The notes under the pieces were generated by a model, which saw only the letters and a list, made by a program, of their open reading frames with translations, was not told the DNA's origin and ran no database searches. Below are positions 19,137 to 28,185 of a stretch of 64,000 nt of DNA, piece by piece. The position numbers and the translations under genes are program-made. Positions within the stretch are counted from its first letter, which is position 1. Each line of letters begins with the position of its first letter. This DNA is from Ch128b sp964527925 (GTDB lineage Bacteria > Bacteroidota > Ignavibacteria > Ch128b), in contig CAZGQO010000001.1 of the NCBI GenBank assembly GCA_964527925.1, positions 62,001 through 126,000 on the forward strand, read 5' to 3'.

Positions 19137-20441
19137 TCAAAATTTATCATGGATAATTTTATTTAAGATTGTGACTGGGTGAAGTACATCGATGTTCGCA
19201 TTAAATTTTTCAACGCCGTATCTTATTTGACCTAAACATCCTGGATTTCCAGTTATAACAATTTTAGCATTAGTGCTTTGAATATTTTTCATTTTCCTTT
19301 CGAGAATTTTCATTGATGAATCATAATTAACAACATTATAAATTCCTGCTGACCCACAACACCATGTTGCTTCATTCAATGGAATTAAATTTATTCCTTT
19401 AATTTGTTGGAATATTTTTTTCGGTTCATCGGTAATTTTCTGTGTATGAACAAGGTGACAGGCTTCGTGATAAGTTATATCTAATGAATCAACAGTTTGA
19501 TATTTAGTGAAATCAAAATTGTAATAAAGAAATTCGGAAATATCTTTTACTTTTTTTGAGAATTCAGCTGCGATTTGTTGATACTCTGAATTATTTTTTA
19601 ATATGTGGCTATATTCTTTCATAAATGCACCGCAACCAGCCGAATTTGAAATGATAAAGTCAAAATCATATTTCATAAAATGATTAATTGTATCAATGGC
19701 AAGTTTCCTCCCCTGTTCGATATCTCCATTATGTGCTGGAAGAGAGCCACAGCAGGTTTGATTTTTTGGAATGATGACTTCGCATCCAAGTTTTTGTAAT
19801 AACTCAACGGTGTCTTTGTTAATATCTGAAAACATTACATTCATCAAACAACCAACAGGAAATAGAACTGTAAATTTTTTCTCCCCTGCTGGTAAAAGTC
19901 TTTCTTCAAAAATCTCATCTGAGAAGAAATCGGAAATTTTTGGAGAAAGTTTTTCAACTTCAGGAAAATTTTTTGAAAAGATCTTCAATAAACCAGTATT
20001 ATTAATCCATCGACTCAAAAAAGATTTTTGATAAAACCTTAGAACCCTTGCAATCAGTTTTAACTTTTTGAAGTCAGGTATAATTTCTCTGAAAACAATT
20101 TTTTTCAACAATCTTCTAAAACTTGATGTGTATTCGCTGTATTCAACATGAACCCTTGCCGCTTCAACTAATGAACCATATTTTACTCCAGCTGGACAGG
20201 CAGTTTCACATGCCTGACAATCGAGACAAAAATTCATTTCGTCTGCGAATTTTTCTGTAATGGATAACTTTCCTTCAGCTACATATTTGATTAATCGAAT
20301 CCTGCCTCGTGGTGATGATAATTCGTCAAAAGTCAAATTATAAGTTGGACAACTCTGCAAGCACATTCCACAATGAATGCAACTCGAGAGTATCTCTTCT
20401 GAAGGAAGTTCAAGATGAGAATAAAATTTTCCAGACATCAC
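19137..20441 (-). CDS. glcF: Glycolate/lactate oxidase iron-sulfur subunit
   Basis: GlcF-type proteins carry electrons from the FAD subunit to the quinone pool. Two 4Fe-4S motifs are visible near the N-terminus: CIHCGMCLQSCP and CLDCQACETACP. Two CCG heterodisulfide-reductase-like domains follow, with CCGSLPAHNG and CCGSAGIYN. The 434-residue length is right for GlcF. It works with the FAD subunit encoded upstream in the same operon, with a YARHG protein gene between them. Whether glycolate or D-lactate is the main substrate cannot be told. Confidence 0.9.
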   Translation of the reverse strand: MMSGKFYSHLELPSEEILSSCIHCGMCLQSCPTYNLTFDELSSPRGRIRLIKYVAEGKLSITEKFADEMNFCLDCQACETACPAGVKYGSLVEAARVHVEYSEYTSSFRRLLKKIVFREIIPDFKKLKLIARVLRFYQKSFLSRWINNTGLLKIFSKNFPEVEKLSPKISDFFSDEIFEERLLPAGEKKFTVLFPVGCLMNVMFSDINKDTVELLQKLGCEVIIPKNQTCCGSLPAHNGDIEQGRKLAIDTINHFMKYDFDFIISNSAGCGAFMKEYSHILKNNSEYQQIAAEFSKKVKDISEFLYYNFDFTKYQTVDSLDITYHEACHLVHTQKITDEPKKIFQQIKGINLIPLNEATWCCGSAGIYNVVNYDSSMKILERKMKNIQSTNAKIVITGNPGCLGQIRYGVEKFNANIDVLHPVTILNKIIHDKF

Positions 20442-21331
20442 TTTTTCCTGAAGCCTGTTTCTATGAAGTAGTCTTTTGTAGATCGTTGAATGTAGAGATA
20501 TTCGTCTGTCTCAATTAAGAGGATTTCCTTTAAGATTTGGTCTTTATCATATTCAAGTATTCGAGCCATTTCTTTGAAATCACCATCGTTACAAAATTTA
20601 TTATAGTGAACAAAAATTCTTCCAAGTGAATCGACATAATTTTCAGTAATTACTTTTCCTAAATTTAATCCCGGATCAACCCCAACTTCATCCATCTGAA
20701 CCAATTTCCCATCATAAGTGAAAAATCCTCTGAACAAAATTCCTCTCACATCATTTGCACTCTTGAAAAAGATGTAGTCGTTAATATTAAAATCTTCTTT
20801 AGCAAAAAATCTTTCGAAATCCCAGACACCGACTGGTAATTCAAGTCTTGGTATGTAGAAAACCTGCCTATAACAATAATTAAACGGTCGAAGTTTAAAT
20901 TTTCTCTTTGCAATGGATTTGTACTTTGAATTCTCAAAACAATAACTGAAATAAGCTTTGTGTACACTATCCAGTCTTGGACGGAATTTTTTAATATTCT
21001 CCCAGATTGTTCTGGAATTTTTCTGATTCAATTTTTCTAAAAATGCATAATTGATTGAATCAGTTTTTGAAAGTGAAGGAAAATCAGATGACTTTGGCTT
21101 ATACCAGAATTGTTTTAAGAAATATCTCTGCAGTACAGAGTCAGAAAAAACATAACCATAGTTTGCAAATATCTCAGCTTGAATCAACTCTCTTTCGATG
21201 GGTAATAAGTTATTGACTTCACTTTCGATTAAGATTTTTGATGAGTCATACAATCGAACATTAAATTCAGATTGACAAAACAAGATGTTTACGAATAGAA
21301 AAAAAACAAATAAGAATAATTTATTCCTCAT
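20438..21331 (-). CDS. Exported YARHG-domain protein inside the glc operon
   Basis: I start the protein at the ATG that overlaps the glcD stop by four bases (ATGA) and opens a signal peptide (MRNKLFLFVFFLFVNILFCQ). The longer reading would put 19 charged residues before the signal. Residues about 30-70 match the YARHG pattern: IERELIQAEIFANYGYVFSDSVLQRYF followed by FWYKP, where the usual Y-A-R-H-G is F-A-N-Y-G. The rest (about 220 residues) has no domain I recognise. It overlaps glcF by four bases, so it is translationally coupled to both redox subunits. It is probably periplasmic; its role is unknown. Confidence 0.75.
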   Translation of the reverse strand: MRNKLFLFVFFLFVNILFCQSEFNVRLYDSSKILIESEVNNLLPIERELIQAEIFANYGYVFSDSVLQRYFLKQFWYKPKSSDFPSLSKTDSINYAFLEKLNQKNSRTIWENIKKFRPRLDSVHKAYFSYCFENSKYKSIAKRKFKLRPFNYCYRQVFYIPRLELPVGVWDFERFFAKEDFNINDYIFFKSANDVRGILFRGFFTYDGKLVQMDEVGVDPGLNLGKVITENYVDSLGRIFVHYNKFCNDGDFKEMARILEYDKDQILKEILLIETDEYLYIQRSTKDYFIETGFRKK

Positions 21332-22776
21332 AGCCCTTCTGAAAAGTTTTTTATTTCTTCCTTCGTGAGTGGTAATCTGCCTTCGCATTTAGGTTTCATA
21401 TCAAAAATTTTTCCTGGATTCAAGATGTTATTGGGATCTAAAACCTGTTTCATTTTTTTCATAAACTCAATTCCAGGATTTTCAATCTGTTTTGGAAGAA
21501 ATTTTTTCTTTGCCAGACCTGTTCCGTGTTCACCGGTGATTGTTCCGCCAAGTTTAATCGCTGTATCAAAAATTTTTTCAAATGATCTTTCTGCTTTTTG
21601 AAGTTCTTTTTCATCTCTTTCGTCTGTTAAACAAGTCGGATGTAAGTTGCCATCACCAGCATGACCAAAATTTCCAAGTAAAATATTTTCTTCTTTAACA
21701 GTTCTCTGAATTGCATCTAACAGTTCAGGCAATTTTGATCTTGGAACGGTTGCATCTTCAAGAATTGTGGTTGGTTTAACTCTTGCCAGAGCTGAAAAGG
21801 CAGACCTCCTTGCAGCTTTCAAACGATTAGCTTCAGCTTCATCCTTTGCGACTTTTATATAAATTGCATTATTCTTTTCACAAATTTTTTTGGTTAATTC
21901 TCTGTCATTCTCAACCTCACTTGTTTTTCCATCTACTTCAATAATCAATAATGATTCAATCGATGTATCAAGCCCAACTCTTGAATAATCTTCCACACAT
22001 TGTATGGTTGTCCTGTCAAGGAACTCTAGCATTGAGGGAACAATACCTGATGCTGTAATCTCAGCGACTGTTTTTCCACTATCAATTTGATTAGAAAAAG
22101 CAGCAAGAATCGTTTGAGAAACTTTTGGTCTTGGAATCAATCGAAGTAAAATTTTCGTAAAGATTCCCAATGTACCTTCGCTTCCAATCATCACATCTTT
22201 TAAATTATAACCAGCTACATCTTTGAAATTTTTCCCTCCAATCGAAATCAATTCACCAGTTGGTGAGATGAATTCCAATCCCATCACATAATTTTTTGTA
22301 ACTCCATACTTTAATCCTCTCAAGCCTCCTGAATTTTCAGCTACATTTCCACCGATTGTACAGACTTTAATACTTCCTGGATCAGGTGGATAAAACAGAT
22401 TATGTTTTTGAGCTTCCAGATCTATCATTTCTGTAATTACACCAGGTTCAGCCAAAATAGTTTGATTATCCTTGTCAACTTCAAGAATATTTCTCCATCT
22501 TGTCATCACCAGAACAATTGAATTTTCAACTGGAATTGAACCGCCGCTTAATCCCGTACCAGATCCTCTTGGAATTACAGCAAACTTTTCTTCATTAGCC
22601 AGTTTAACGATTTTAATAATGTGATCAATATCCTTTGGAAAAACTACTGCATCGGGTAGTTGTTTATAGACAGGCGTTGCATCATAGGAATAAACAATTT
22701 TATGTTCTTCTGAATCTGAGAAATTTTCTCGACCAACAATGGATTTAATTTTATTCAAAACATTCTTATCAATCAT
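21328..22776 (-). CDS. glcD: FAD-linked glycolate/D-lactate dehydrogenase subunit
   Basis: This is the FAD-binding subunit of a GlcDEF-like 2-hydroxyacid dehydrogenase (VAO/PCMH fold). It has the FAD segment VIPRGSGTGLSGGSIP, LFYPPDPGSIKVCTIGGNVAENSGG and KYGVTKNYVMGLEF, then the C-terminal substrate cap with NFGHAGDGNLHP and GEHGTGLAKKKFLP. Length (482) is normal. It is the first gene of the minus-strand glc operon and diverges from the 2-oxoacid dehydrogenase gene. No separate GlcE is present. GlcD-type and D-lactate-type enzymes cannot be told apart by eye. Confidence 0.92.
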   Translation of the reverse strand: MIDKNVLNKIKSIVGRENFSDSEEHKIVYSYDATPVYKQLPDAVVFPKDIDHIIKIVKLANEEKFAVIPRGSGTGLSGGSIPVENSIVLVMTRWRNILEVDKDNQTILAEPGVITEMIDLEAQKHNLFYPPDPGSIKVCTIGGNVAENSGGLRGLKYGVTKNYVMGLEFISPTGELISIGGKNFKDVAGYNLKDVMIGSEGTLGIFTKILLRLIPRPKVSQTILAAFSNQIDSGKTVAEITASGIVPSMLEFLDRTTIQCVEDYSRVGLDTSIESLLIIEVDGKTSEVENDRELTKKICEKNNAIYIKVAKDEAEANRLKAARRSAFSALARVKPTTILEDATVPRSKLPELLDAIQRTVKEENILLGNFGHAGDGNLHPTCLTDERDEKELQKAERSFEKIFDTAIKLGGTITGEHGTGLAKKKFLPKQIENPGIEFMKKMKQVLDPNNILNPGKIFDMKPKCEGRLPLTKEEIKNFSEGL

Positions 22777-22954
22777 TTTACAGATTAATTTTTTTCAAAC
22801 TTAATAAATTGAGTCAGCACATAAAATTATGATAAAATTAGAGTAAAAATTTAGAACTTTTTAAAATTAGCAAATGTTTTAATTTCGAATTCCCAAACTC
22901 ATGAATAAGGGAGAAATTAAGATTAAATATGTATGAACAAATGAAGGTTAAAAA

Positions 22955-25048
22955 ATGAAAGATTTACAAAATAGTTTGCATTTAGAATTGGCTGGTCTCG
23001 ATGACCTCGATTTAAATGTTCATCCTAATACTCTTAAAACCTGGTACAAACTAATGCACCTTGGCAGACTTTTGGATGAAAAAGCTGCCATCTATTTAAG
23101 ACAGAATAAAGGTTGGTCTTATCATGCACCTTTTGCTGGTCATGATGGAATCCAACTTATGTTGGGGTTAAGCTTCAGAAAGAATAAAGATTTTCTCTTC
23201 CCATACTACCGTGATATGCTTACAGTTCTTGCCGCAGGAATTACACCCGAAGAAATAATTCTCAATGGTCTTTCAAAAGCAACTGATGTTGCAAGCGGCG
23301 GCAGACACATGAGTAATCACTTTGCAAAACCTGAAATTAGAATTCAAAATGTTTCAAGCTGCGTTGCAAATCATGCTCTTCATGCAGTTGGTGTTGCAAG
23401 AGCAATTAAAACTTATGGCGGTGACGAAATTGCTTTCTTCAGTTCTGGAGAAGCCTCAACGAGCGAAGGTTATTTTTATGAAGCTGTAAATGGTGCTGAT
23501 AGAGAAAAAGTCCCTGTAATATTTGTGATTCAAAATAATAAGTACGGAATATCAGTACCTTTAAGCGCACAAACTGCAAACAGGTATGTTTCTGATAATT
23601 TTGCCGGATTTAAAAACTTAAAACGAATTATTGTCGATGGAACTAACCCATTCGATTCATGGCGTGGAATGCAGGAAGCTCTTGATTATGTTTCAAGTGG
23701 CCGTGGTCCTGCAATGGTCGAAGCTGATTGCGTTCGAATTCACGCTCATAGCAATTCTGACCGTCATGAATTATATCGATCTAAAGAAGAGCTTGAAGAA
23801 GTTAGAAAATTAGATCCACTTCCTCGATTTAGAAATTACTTAATCTTAAACGAAATCTTCTCTGAAAAAGAAATTCTTGATTTAGAAAAAGAGAACGAAC
23901 TGGAAGTTGAAGAAGCTGCACGAAGAGCTGAAGCAGCACCAGATCCAGATCCAAAAACCATTTTTGATTTTGTTGTACCCAGAGAGATTGAATTCTGTCC
24001 TGTTCACGAACTTCAAGAAATGGAACAGATTACTTATCATGATTCTCTTCCAAAAATCACTCTTCGTGAAGCAATCAACGAAACACTAAAAGAAGAATTC
24101 AGAAATAATCCAAACACATTTTTGTGGGGACAGGATGTTGCCTCTAAAGATAAAGGCGGTGTTTTCAATGTAACCAAAGGAATGCTTCAGGAGTTTGGTG
24201 AAAAGAGAGTCTTTAACGCACCACTTGCTGAAGATTTTATAGTTGGTACTGCTGAAGGTTTTTCAAGATATCGAGATGATATAGTTGTTGTTGTTGAAGG
24301 TGCACAATTTGCCGATTACTTCTGGCCTGCAATGGAACAATTGATAGAACTTTCTCATGATTATTGGAGAAGCTACGGTAAGTTTGTTCCGAATGTTGTG
24401 ATTCGACTTGCATCTGGTGGATATATTGGCGGTGGATTATATCACTCACAAAATCTTGAGGCTGTCTTCACAAGTCTTCCGGGACTAAGAGTTGTAGTTC
24501 CAGCATTCGCTGATGATTCGGTTGGATTGCTAAGATGCGCAATGCGAAATCGCGGCGTCACACTTTATCTTGAACCCAAATTCTTATATAACCAACCTTT
24601 TGCAGCTACACCAAGACCTCCAAAAAATTATTGCTTCCCATTTGGCAGGGCGAGAGTCAGAAGAAAAGGGTCTGATCTTTCAATTATTACATATGGTACG
24701 ACTGTTCACTGGTCTTTAAGAGCTGCTAAACGATTGAAAGAAGAATATAATATTGATGCCGAAATACTTGACTTAAGAAGTCTTGCTCCGCTTGATAAAA
24801 CTGCAATCTTCCAAACTGTGAAAAAGACAGGCAAAGCACTTGTGGTTCATGAAGATAAACTCACAGGTGGATTCGGTGGTGAAGTTGCAGCTTTGATTGC
24901 CGAACATGCTTTTGAGTATCTTGATGCACCAGTAATGCGAGTTGGTGGAAAAGATACACCAGTAGCTTTCTCAAAAATTCTTGAAAATGCAATTCTGCCG
25001 CAGGTTGATGATATCTTTAATGCTGCATTAAAATTAGCTAAATATTGA
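22955..25048 (+). CDS. Fused alpha/beta 2-oxoacid dehydrogenase E1 component
   Basis: The E1 component decarboxylates a 2-oxoacid with thiamine diphosphate and passes the acyl group to E2. The N-terminal half is the alpha chain (PYYRDMLTVLAAG, GGRHMSNHF, thiamine motif GEASTSEGYFYEAVNGA...IQNNKYG). The C-terminal half is the beta chain (TFLWGQDVASKDKGGVFNVTKGM, APLAEDFIVGTAEGFS, HEDKLTGGFGGEVAALI, RVGGKDTPVAFS). Branched-chain, pyruvate or acetoin E1s have separate chains; here both sit in one 697-residue protein. No E2 or E3 gene is adjacent, and a terminator follows. Branched-chain specificity is common for this fused form but not proven. Confidence 0.9.
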   Translation: MKDLQNSLHLELAGLDDLDLNVHPNTLKTWYKLMHLGRLLDEKAAIYLRQNKGWSYHAPFAGHDGIQLMLGLSFRKNKDFLFPYYRDMLTVLAAGITPEEIILNGLSKATDVASGGRHMSNHFAKPEIRIQNVSSCVANHALHAVGVARAIKTYGGDEIAFFSSGEASTSEGYFYEAVNGADREKVPVIFVIQNNKYGISVPLSAQTANRYVSDNFAGFKNLKRIIVDGTNPFDSWRGMQEALDYVSSGRGPAMVEADCVRIHAHSNSDRHELYRSKEELEEVRKLDPLPRFRNYLILNEIFSEKEILDLEKENELEVEEAARRAEAAPDPDPKTIFDFVVPREIEFCPVHELQEMEQITYHDSLPKITLREAINETLKEEFRNNPNTFLWGQDVASKDKGGVFNVTKGMLQEFGEKRVFNAPLAEDFIVGTAEGFSRYRDDIVVVVEGAQFADYFWPAMEQLIELSHDYWRSYGKFVPNVVIRLASGGYIGGGLYHSQNLEAVFTSLPGLRVVVPAFADDSVGLLRCAMRNRGVTLYLEPKFLYNQPFAATPRPPKNYCFPFGRARVRRKGSDLSIITYGTTVHWSLRAAKRLKEEYNIDAEILDLRSLAPLDKTAIFQTVKKTGKALVVHEDKLTGGFGGEVAALIAEHAFEYLDAPVMRVGGKDTPVAFSKILENAILPQVDDIFNAALKLAKY

Positions 25049-25080
25049 AATTCCCTTTCATGGCTTAACCTCCATACAAA

Positions 25081-25107
25081 AGAGAGTCACCAGTTTGGTG
25101 GCTCTCT
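25081..25107 (+). terminator. Intrinsic terminator after the E1 gene
   Basis: A 12-base-pair stem (AGAGAGTCACCA / TGGTGGCTCTCT, one G-T pair) with a three-base loop is followed by TTCTTA. It lies 33 bases after the E1 stop and isolates the gene from the decayed region downstream. Confidence 0.88.
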
Positions 25108-25936
25108 TTCTTATATAAGTAGGATGAAAATCACCTTTATTTGATAAACCTCCCTGTTATTGGCTATTCGATTAATTCAATAAAGTAAAAAATAATTAAT
25201 ACGAAAAATGAAAGTTTAATTAAAAAGTTTATTATCTCAATAAACTCTAGAACAAATTAAACTTCCTCTTAAATGTAAAATCATCAATTATATATTGAAC
25301 AGCCATAAAGAGAAAAATTTATCAAAAATCCTGAACTCATATATATGATACTTATGGAAAGTCTTAGAGCAACTTAATCGATAAATCAAAATTTTATCGT
25401 AAAAAAGTTCTTTAGATTTGACTATTATAGAACAAATTAACTTGGAAGATAACTTGTTTAAAACGGATAAAATTGAAAAACTGGTTTCATAATAACAATC
25501 ATGACTATTCAAAAAATACTTCACATAAGTTCTGAACTTATTTAAGAATATTATCTCTTTTCAAAATAAATATTTAAACATACCTTAATGGCTAAACCTA
25601 AGTTTTTGAATTGATTAATATATAGTTTTATTTATAGAGTCAGAGTAAAATATCTCAATTTTAATATTTATCACATCCACTGCTTTGATAATTTATTAAA
25701 AAGCTTAGGACAACATAAAGCACTGTTTGGAAAAGATTTTAAGGATTGTTTTTTAATTGAAGTATAATTTTTCCGTAACGAGTTATTTTCAAATGAATTC
25801 ATACAAATTCAAATTGTTTTGGATGCAATGAAGTATATCACTTTATTTTCAGATTAGACTATTTTGATTGAAAACATATTAAATTAAGTTTTGCAAATTT
25901 TTCTCTGTTAATTATACTACCAGTGAATTAAATATT
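25108..25936. other. AT-rich stretch without a supported gene
   Basis: About 830 bases between the terminator and the next ORF. I found no credible coding sequence on either strand, no RNA gene and no mobile-element signature. A minus-strand ORF of 78 codons (25288-25524) has no start signal and a composition that looks random. It could be an eroded gene, in keeping with the broken genes just downstream. Confidence 0.6.
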
Positions 25937-26407
25937 GTGGTGGTAAAAATGTCATACTTATCCAGTATTAATCAATGTGCTTATAACTGCCCACCTGGTA
26001 AAAATGATTTAGATGCTTATGCTACCTGGGGAAAAAATGGCATATTAACCATACAAAGACCTAAGTTAAGGAAAATAAGGATTAAAATGCGCTTTTATAA
26101 TACTATTGATGGTTGGAATGAAAAAGAAAAAACTATTGAAACTCCCGCTCCAACCTCGGACCCATATACCTTTAGTGGAGTCATTCTCTCCTATAATTTC
26201 GCTAAAGTGCACGCAAATGAATATTTCAGTAAAAGATATAAGTTTGAAACCGTTCTATTAATTTATTATGGCTTAGGTGAAGAATTATAAGTGGAAGATC
26301 ATACAACAGAAACTACTGGTTGTTTTAGAAGATTTGACCCGAATTATGACTATGAAGCATTTCCTGGATGCATCCCGCCAGATGTTGAATGTGAATCTGA
26401 ATTGTAA
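25937..26407 (+). pseudogene. Unknown small gene split by an in-frame stop
   Basis: The first part (from GTG at 25937 or ATG at 25949) encodes about 117 residues and stops at TAA 26288-26290. The same frame goes on at once for 38 coherent codons (ETTGCFRRFDPNYDYEAF, PGCIPPDVECESE) to a second TAA. Early residues include NQCAYNCPPGKNDLDAYATWG. The continuation is rich in Cys, Pro and acidic residues and does not look like random sequence, so the first stop is probably a mutation. No signal peptide is visible; the open frame extends upstream to 25883 without a start. I do not recognise a family. It could be an intact 117-residue gene, but I favour a decaying one, given the pseudogene that follows. 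Confidence 0.5.
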
Positions 26408-26432
26408 ATAGGTAGACAGGAAGGAGAAAGAT

Positions 26433-27797
26433 ATGAAATTCCAATTTAAAGCAAAATATCTAATATAAATGTTAATCCTTTTTTCAATTAAAATTAATCA
26501 CAAACAATATCAAATTGGCTTATATTTGACTCAACAAATGCACCATTACCAAAAGGTGAGATTTCTTCAATCGTTCAAGATAAGAATGGTCATTGCTGGA
26601 TAACTTTTTTCCAACATTGGAATGGTTCAAAATATGTGGCGGAGGAATTCTAAAATTCGATGGTGTCAATTGGAAATTATTCAATAAAAAAAACTCTCCA
26701 TTACCTTCTAATTAAATTAGTTTTATTGCTGTTGATTCATTTAACAATAAATGGATTTCCACTTCTAATTCGGGGCTAATTAAATATACAGGAACTCAAT
26801 GGATAAAATACAACAAATCAAATTCTAATATTCCAATAAATGATATTTGGTCATTGACGATTGAAAGAGATTCAATAGTCTGGATTGTAGGCTGGGGCGA
26901 TGTATTAATTAGATATGACGGATTTAACTGGAAATTGTGGAATACCAACAACTCTCCATTGCATAACGATGAGATTAATTTTATAAAGATTGATAATCAT
27001 GGTGTAAGATGGATTGGAATTGACTATGGATCATAATACAGTTTTAATGATACTTTATGGAAGATTCATGAAAAACCACCTTTATCTCAACCATATTTAA
27101 AGATTTTTATAAAAGCACTTGACTTTGATAAAGACTGGAATATATGGATTGCAGCACAACGAAGTGCAGATGGAAACTATCCAGGAGGTGAAATTATTGC
27201 ACAGCTTAGTGGAGATACAACATGGAGTTTTTTTGATACTTCAGAAGTGGGATTTAGATATTTTACTTCTTATCATGGAATTACAGTTGATAAAAAAATG
27301 TCAAGTAGGTAACAGTAAGAAATGGATTACTCCGATATAACTACACAACCTGGTTCTTATTTTCTGAGTTAAATTCACCAATAAAAAGTAGCTGGGTAAT
27401 TTACACTGATAGAAATAATAACAAAGTTTTTGCTGCAACTCTTTCAGGTACTGGAAATCCTGCATTAGTATTTTATAACGAAAATGGTGTTGTTCTAACA
27501 TCAATGAATGATTACAAATATCTACCAACAAAATTTGTTTTATTCCAAAACTATCCAAATCCATTCAACTCGACCACAAAAATTAAATTCACTGTGCCTG
27601 ATTTTGCTCGAGTTAAATTAAAGTTATACGACATAATGGGAAGAGAAATCAAAACTTTGATGGATGATTATAAAAATCCAAGTGAGTATGTTATTGCTTT
27701 TGATGCAACATCATGTAGTTTATCATTAGGAGTTTATTTTTATGTGCTTAGTTCAAGAAATTTTTTAGACGCAAAACCGATGGTTCTACTGAAATAA
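26433..27797 (+). pseudogene. Decayed two-component-propeller-like secreted protein with T9SS domain
   Basis: A good ribosome site (AGGAGAAAG) and ATG open a signal-peptide-like start that meets TAA at 26466. Beyond it, coherent protein fragments continue in shifting frames: WLIFDSTNAPLPKGEISSI, ILKFDGVNWKLFNKKNSPLP, TGTQWIKYNKSNSNIP, FNWKLWNTNNSPLHNDEI, LLRYNYTTWFLFSELNSPIK. These are repeats of the regulator-propeller type. More stops lie at 26713, 27034 and 27306 (the last where Trp is expected in VK-W-VTV), and frame changes occur near 26505-26515, 26620-26650 and in the A-run near 27295. The intact end (27504 on) is a T9SS domain with QNYPNPFNSTTKIKF and terminal PMVLLK. Confidence 0.85.
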
Positions 27798-28157
27798 ACT
27801 CAATTCGTACTGATTAAGAATTTGTTAATTGATTATATTTATTTAAAGAAAAAACAACCTCAAACAATCTTTTTGTTCCCAGTTCTGATTATTTAGCAAA
27901 AAAATTTTAATTCAATCCAGTAAAATCATAACTCATTTGAGCATATTGAAACATGATAATGCAAAGAATGTTTAATTCTCATTAATCGATTATCTTCACA
28001 ATTCAATTTTGAATTTAATATCAATTCTATTTAGCTGTAATTTTTTAATTTCAACAATACAGAATTTTTAATCAAAATTTTTTCATGATTTAATTCATAT
28101 TAAAAATTTTACAAAACCACACCCATTAACCTTAATAAGCGACAATTGTATTTTTCA
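27798..28157. other. AT-rich intergenic stretch, nothing recognised
   Basis: About 360 bases between the pseudogene and the aldehyde dehydrogenase promoter. Stops are dense in all frames and I saw no RNA gene, strong hairpin or repeat. Confidence 0.6.
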
Positions 28158-28165
28158 TATTTTTG
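28158..28165 (+). promoter_or_regulatory. TAnnTTTG promoter-like element
   Basis: TATTTTTG followed by TA lies 20 bases before the aldehyde dehydrogenase start. It matches the -7 consensus TAnnTTTG of Bacteroidota promoters and resembles elements before the genes at 34379 and 46044. The -33 box is not clear. Confidence 0.35.
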
Positions 28166-28185
28166 TAAAAATTATGAGGTCAAAT

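Noticed and set aside
25248..25440. Thirteen-base repeat TAGAACAAATTAA at 25248 and 25428
   Set aside because: Only two copies and AT-rich; the flanks are not alike enough to call a repeat family.
25288..25524. Minus-strand ORF of 78 codons as a gene
   Set aside because: No ribosome site, no domain and random-looking composition in a gene-poor stretch.
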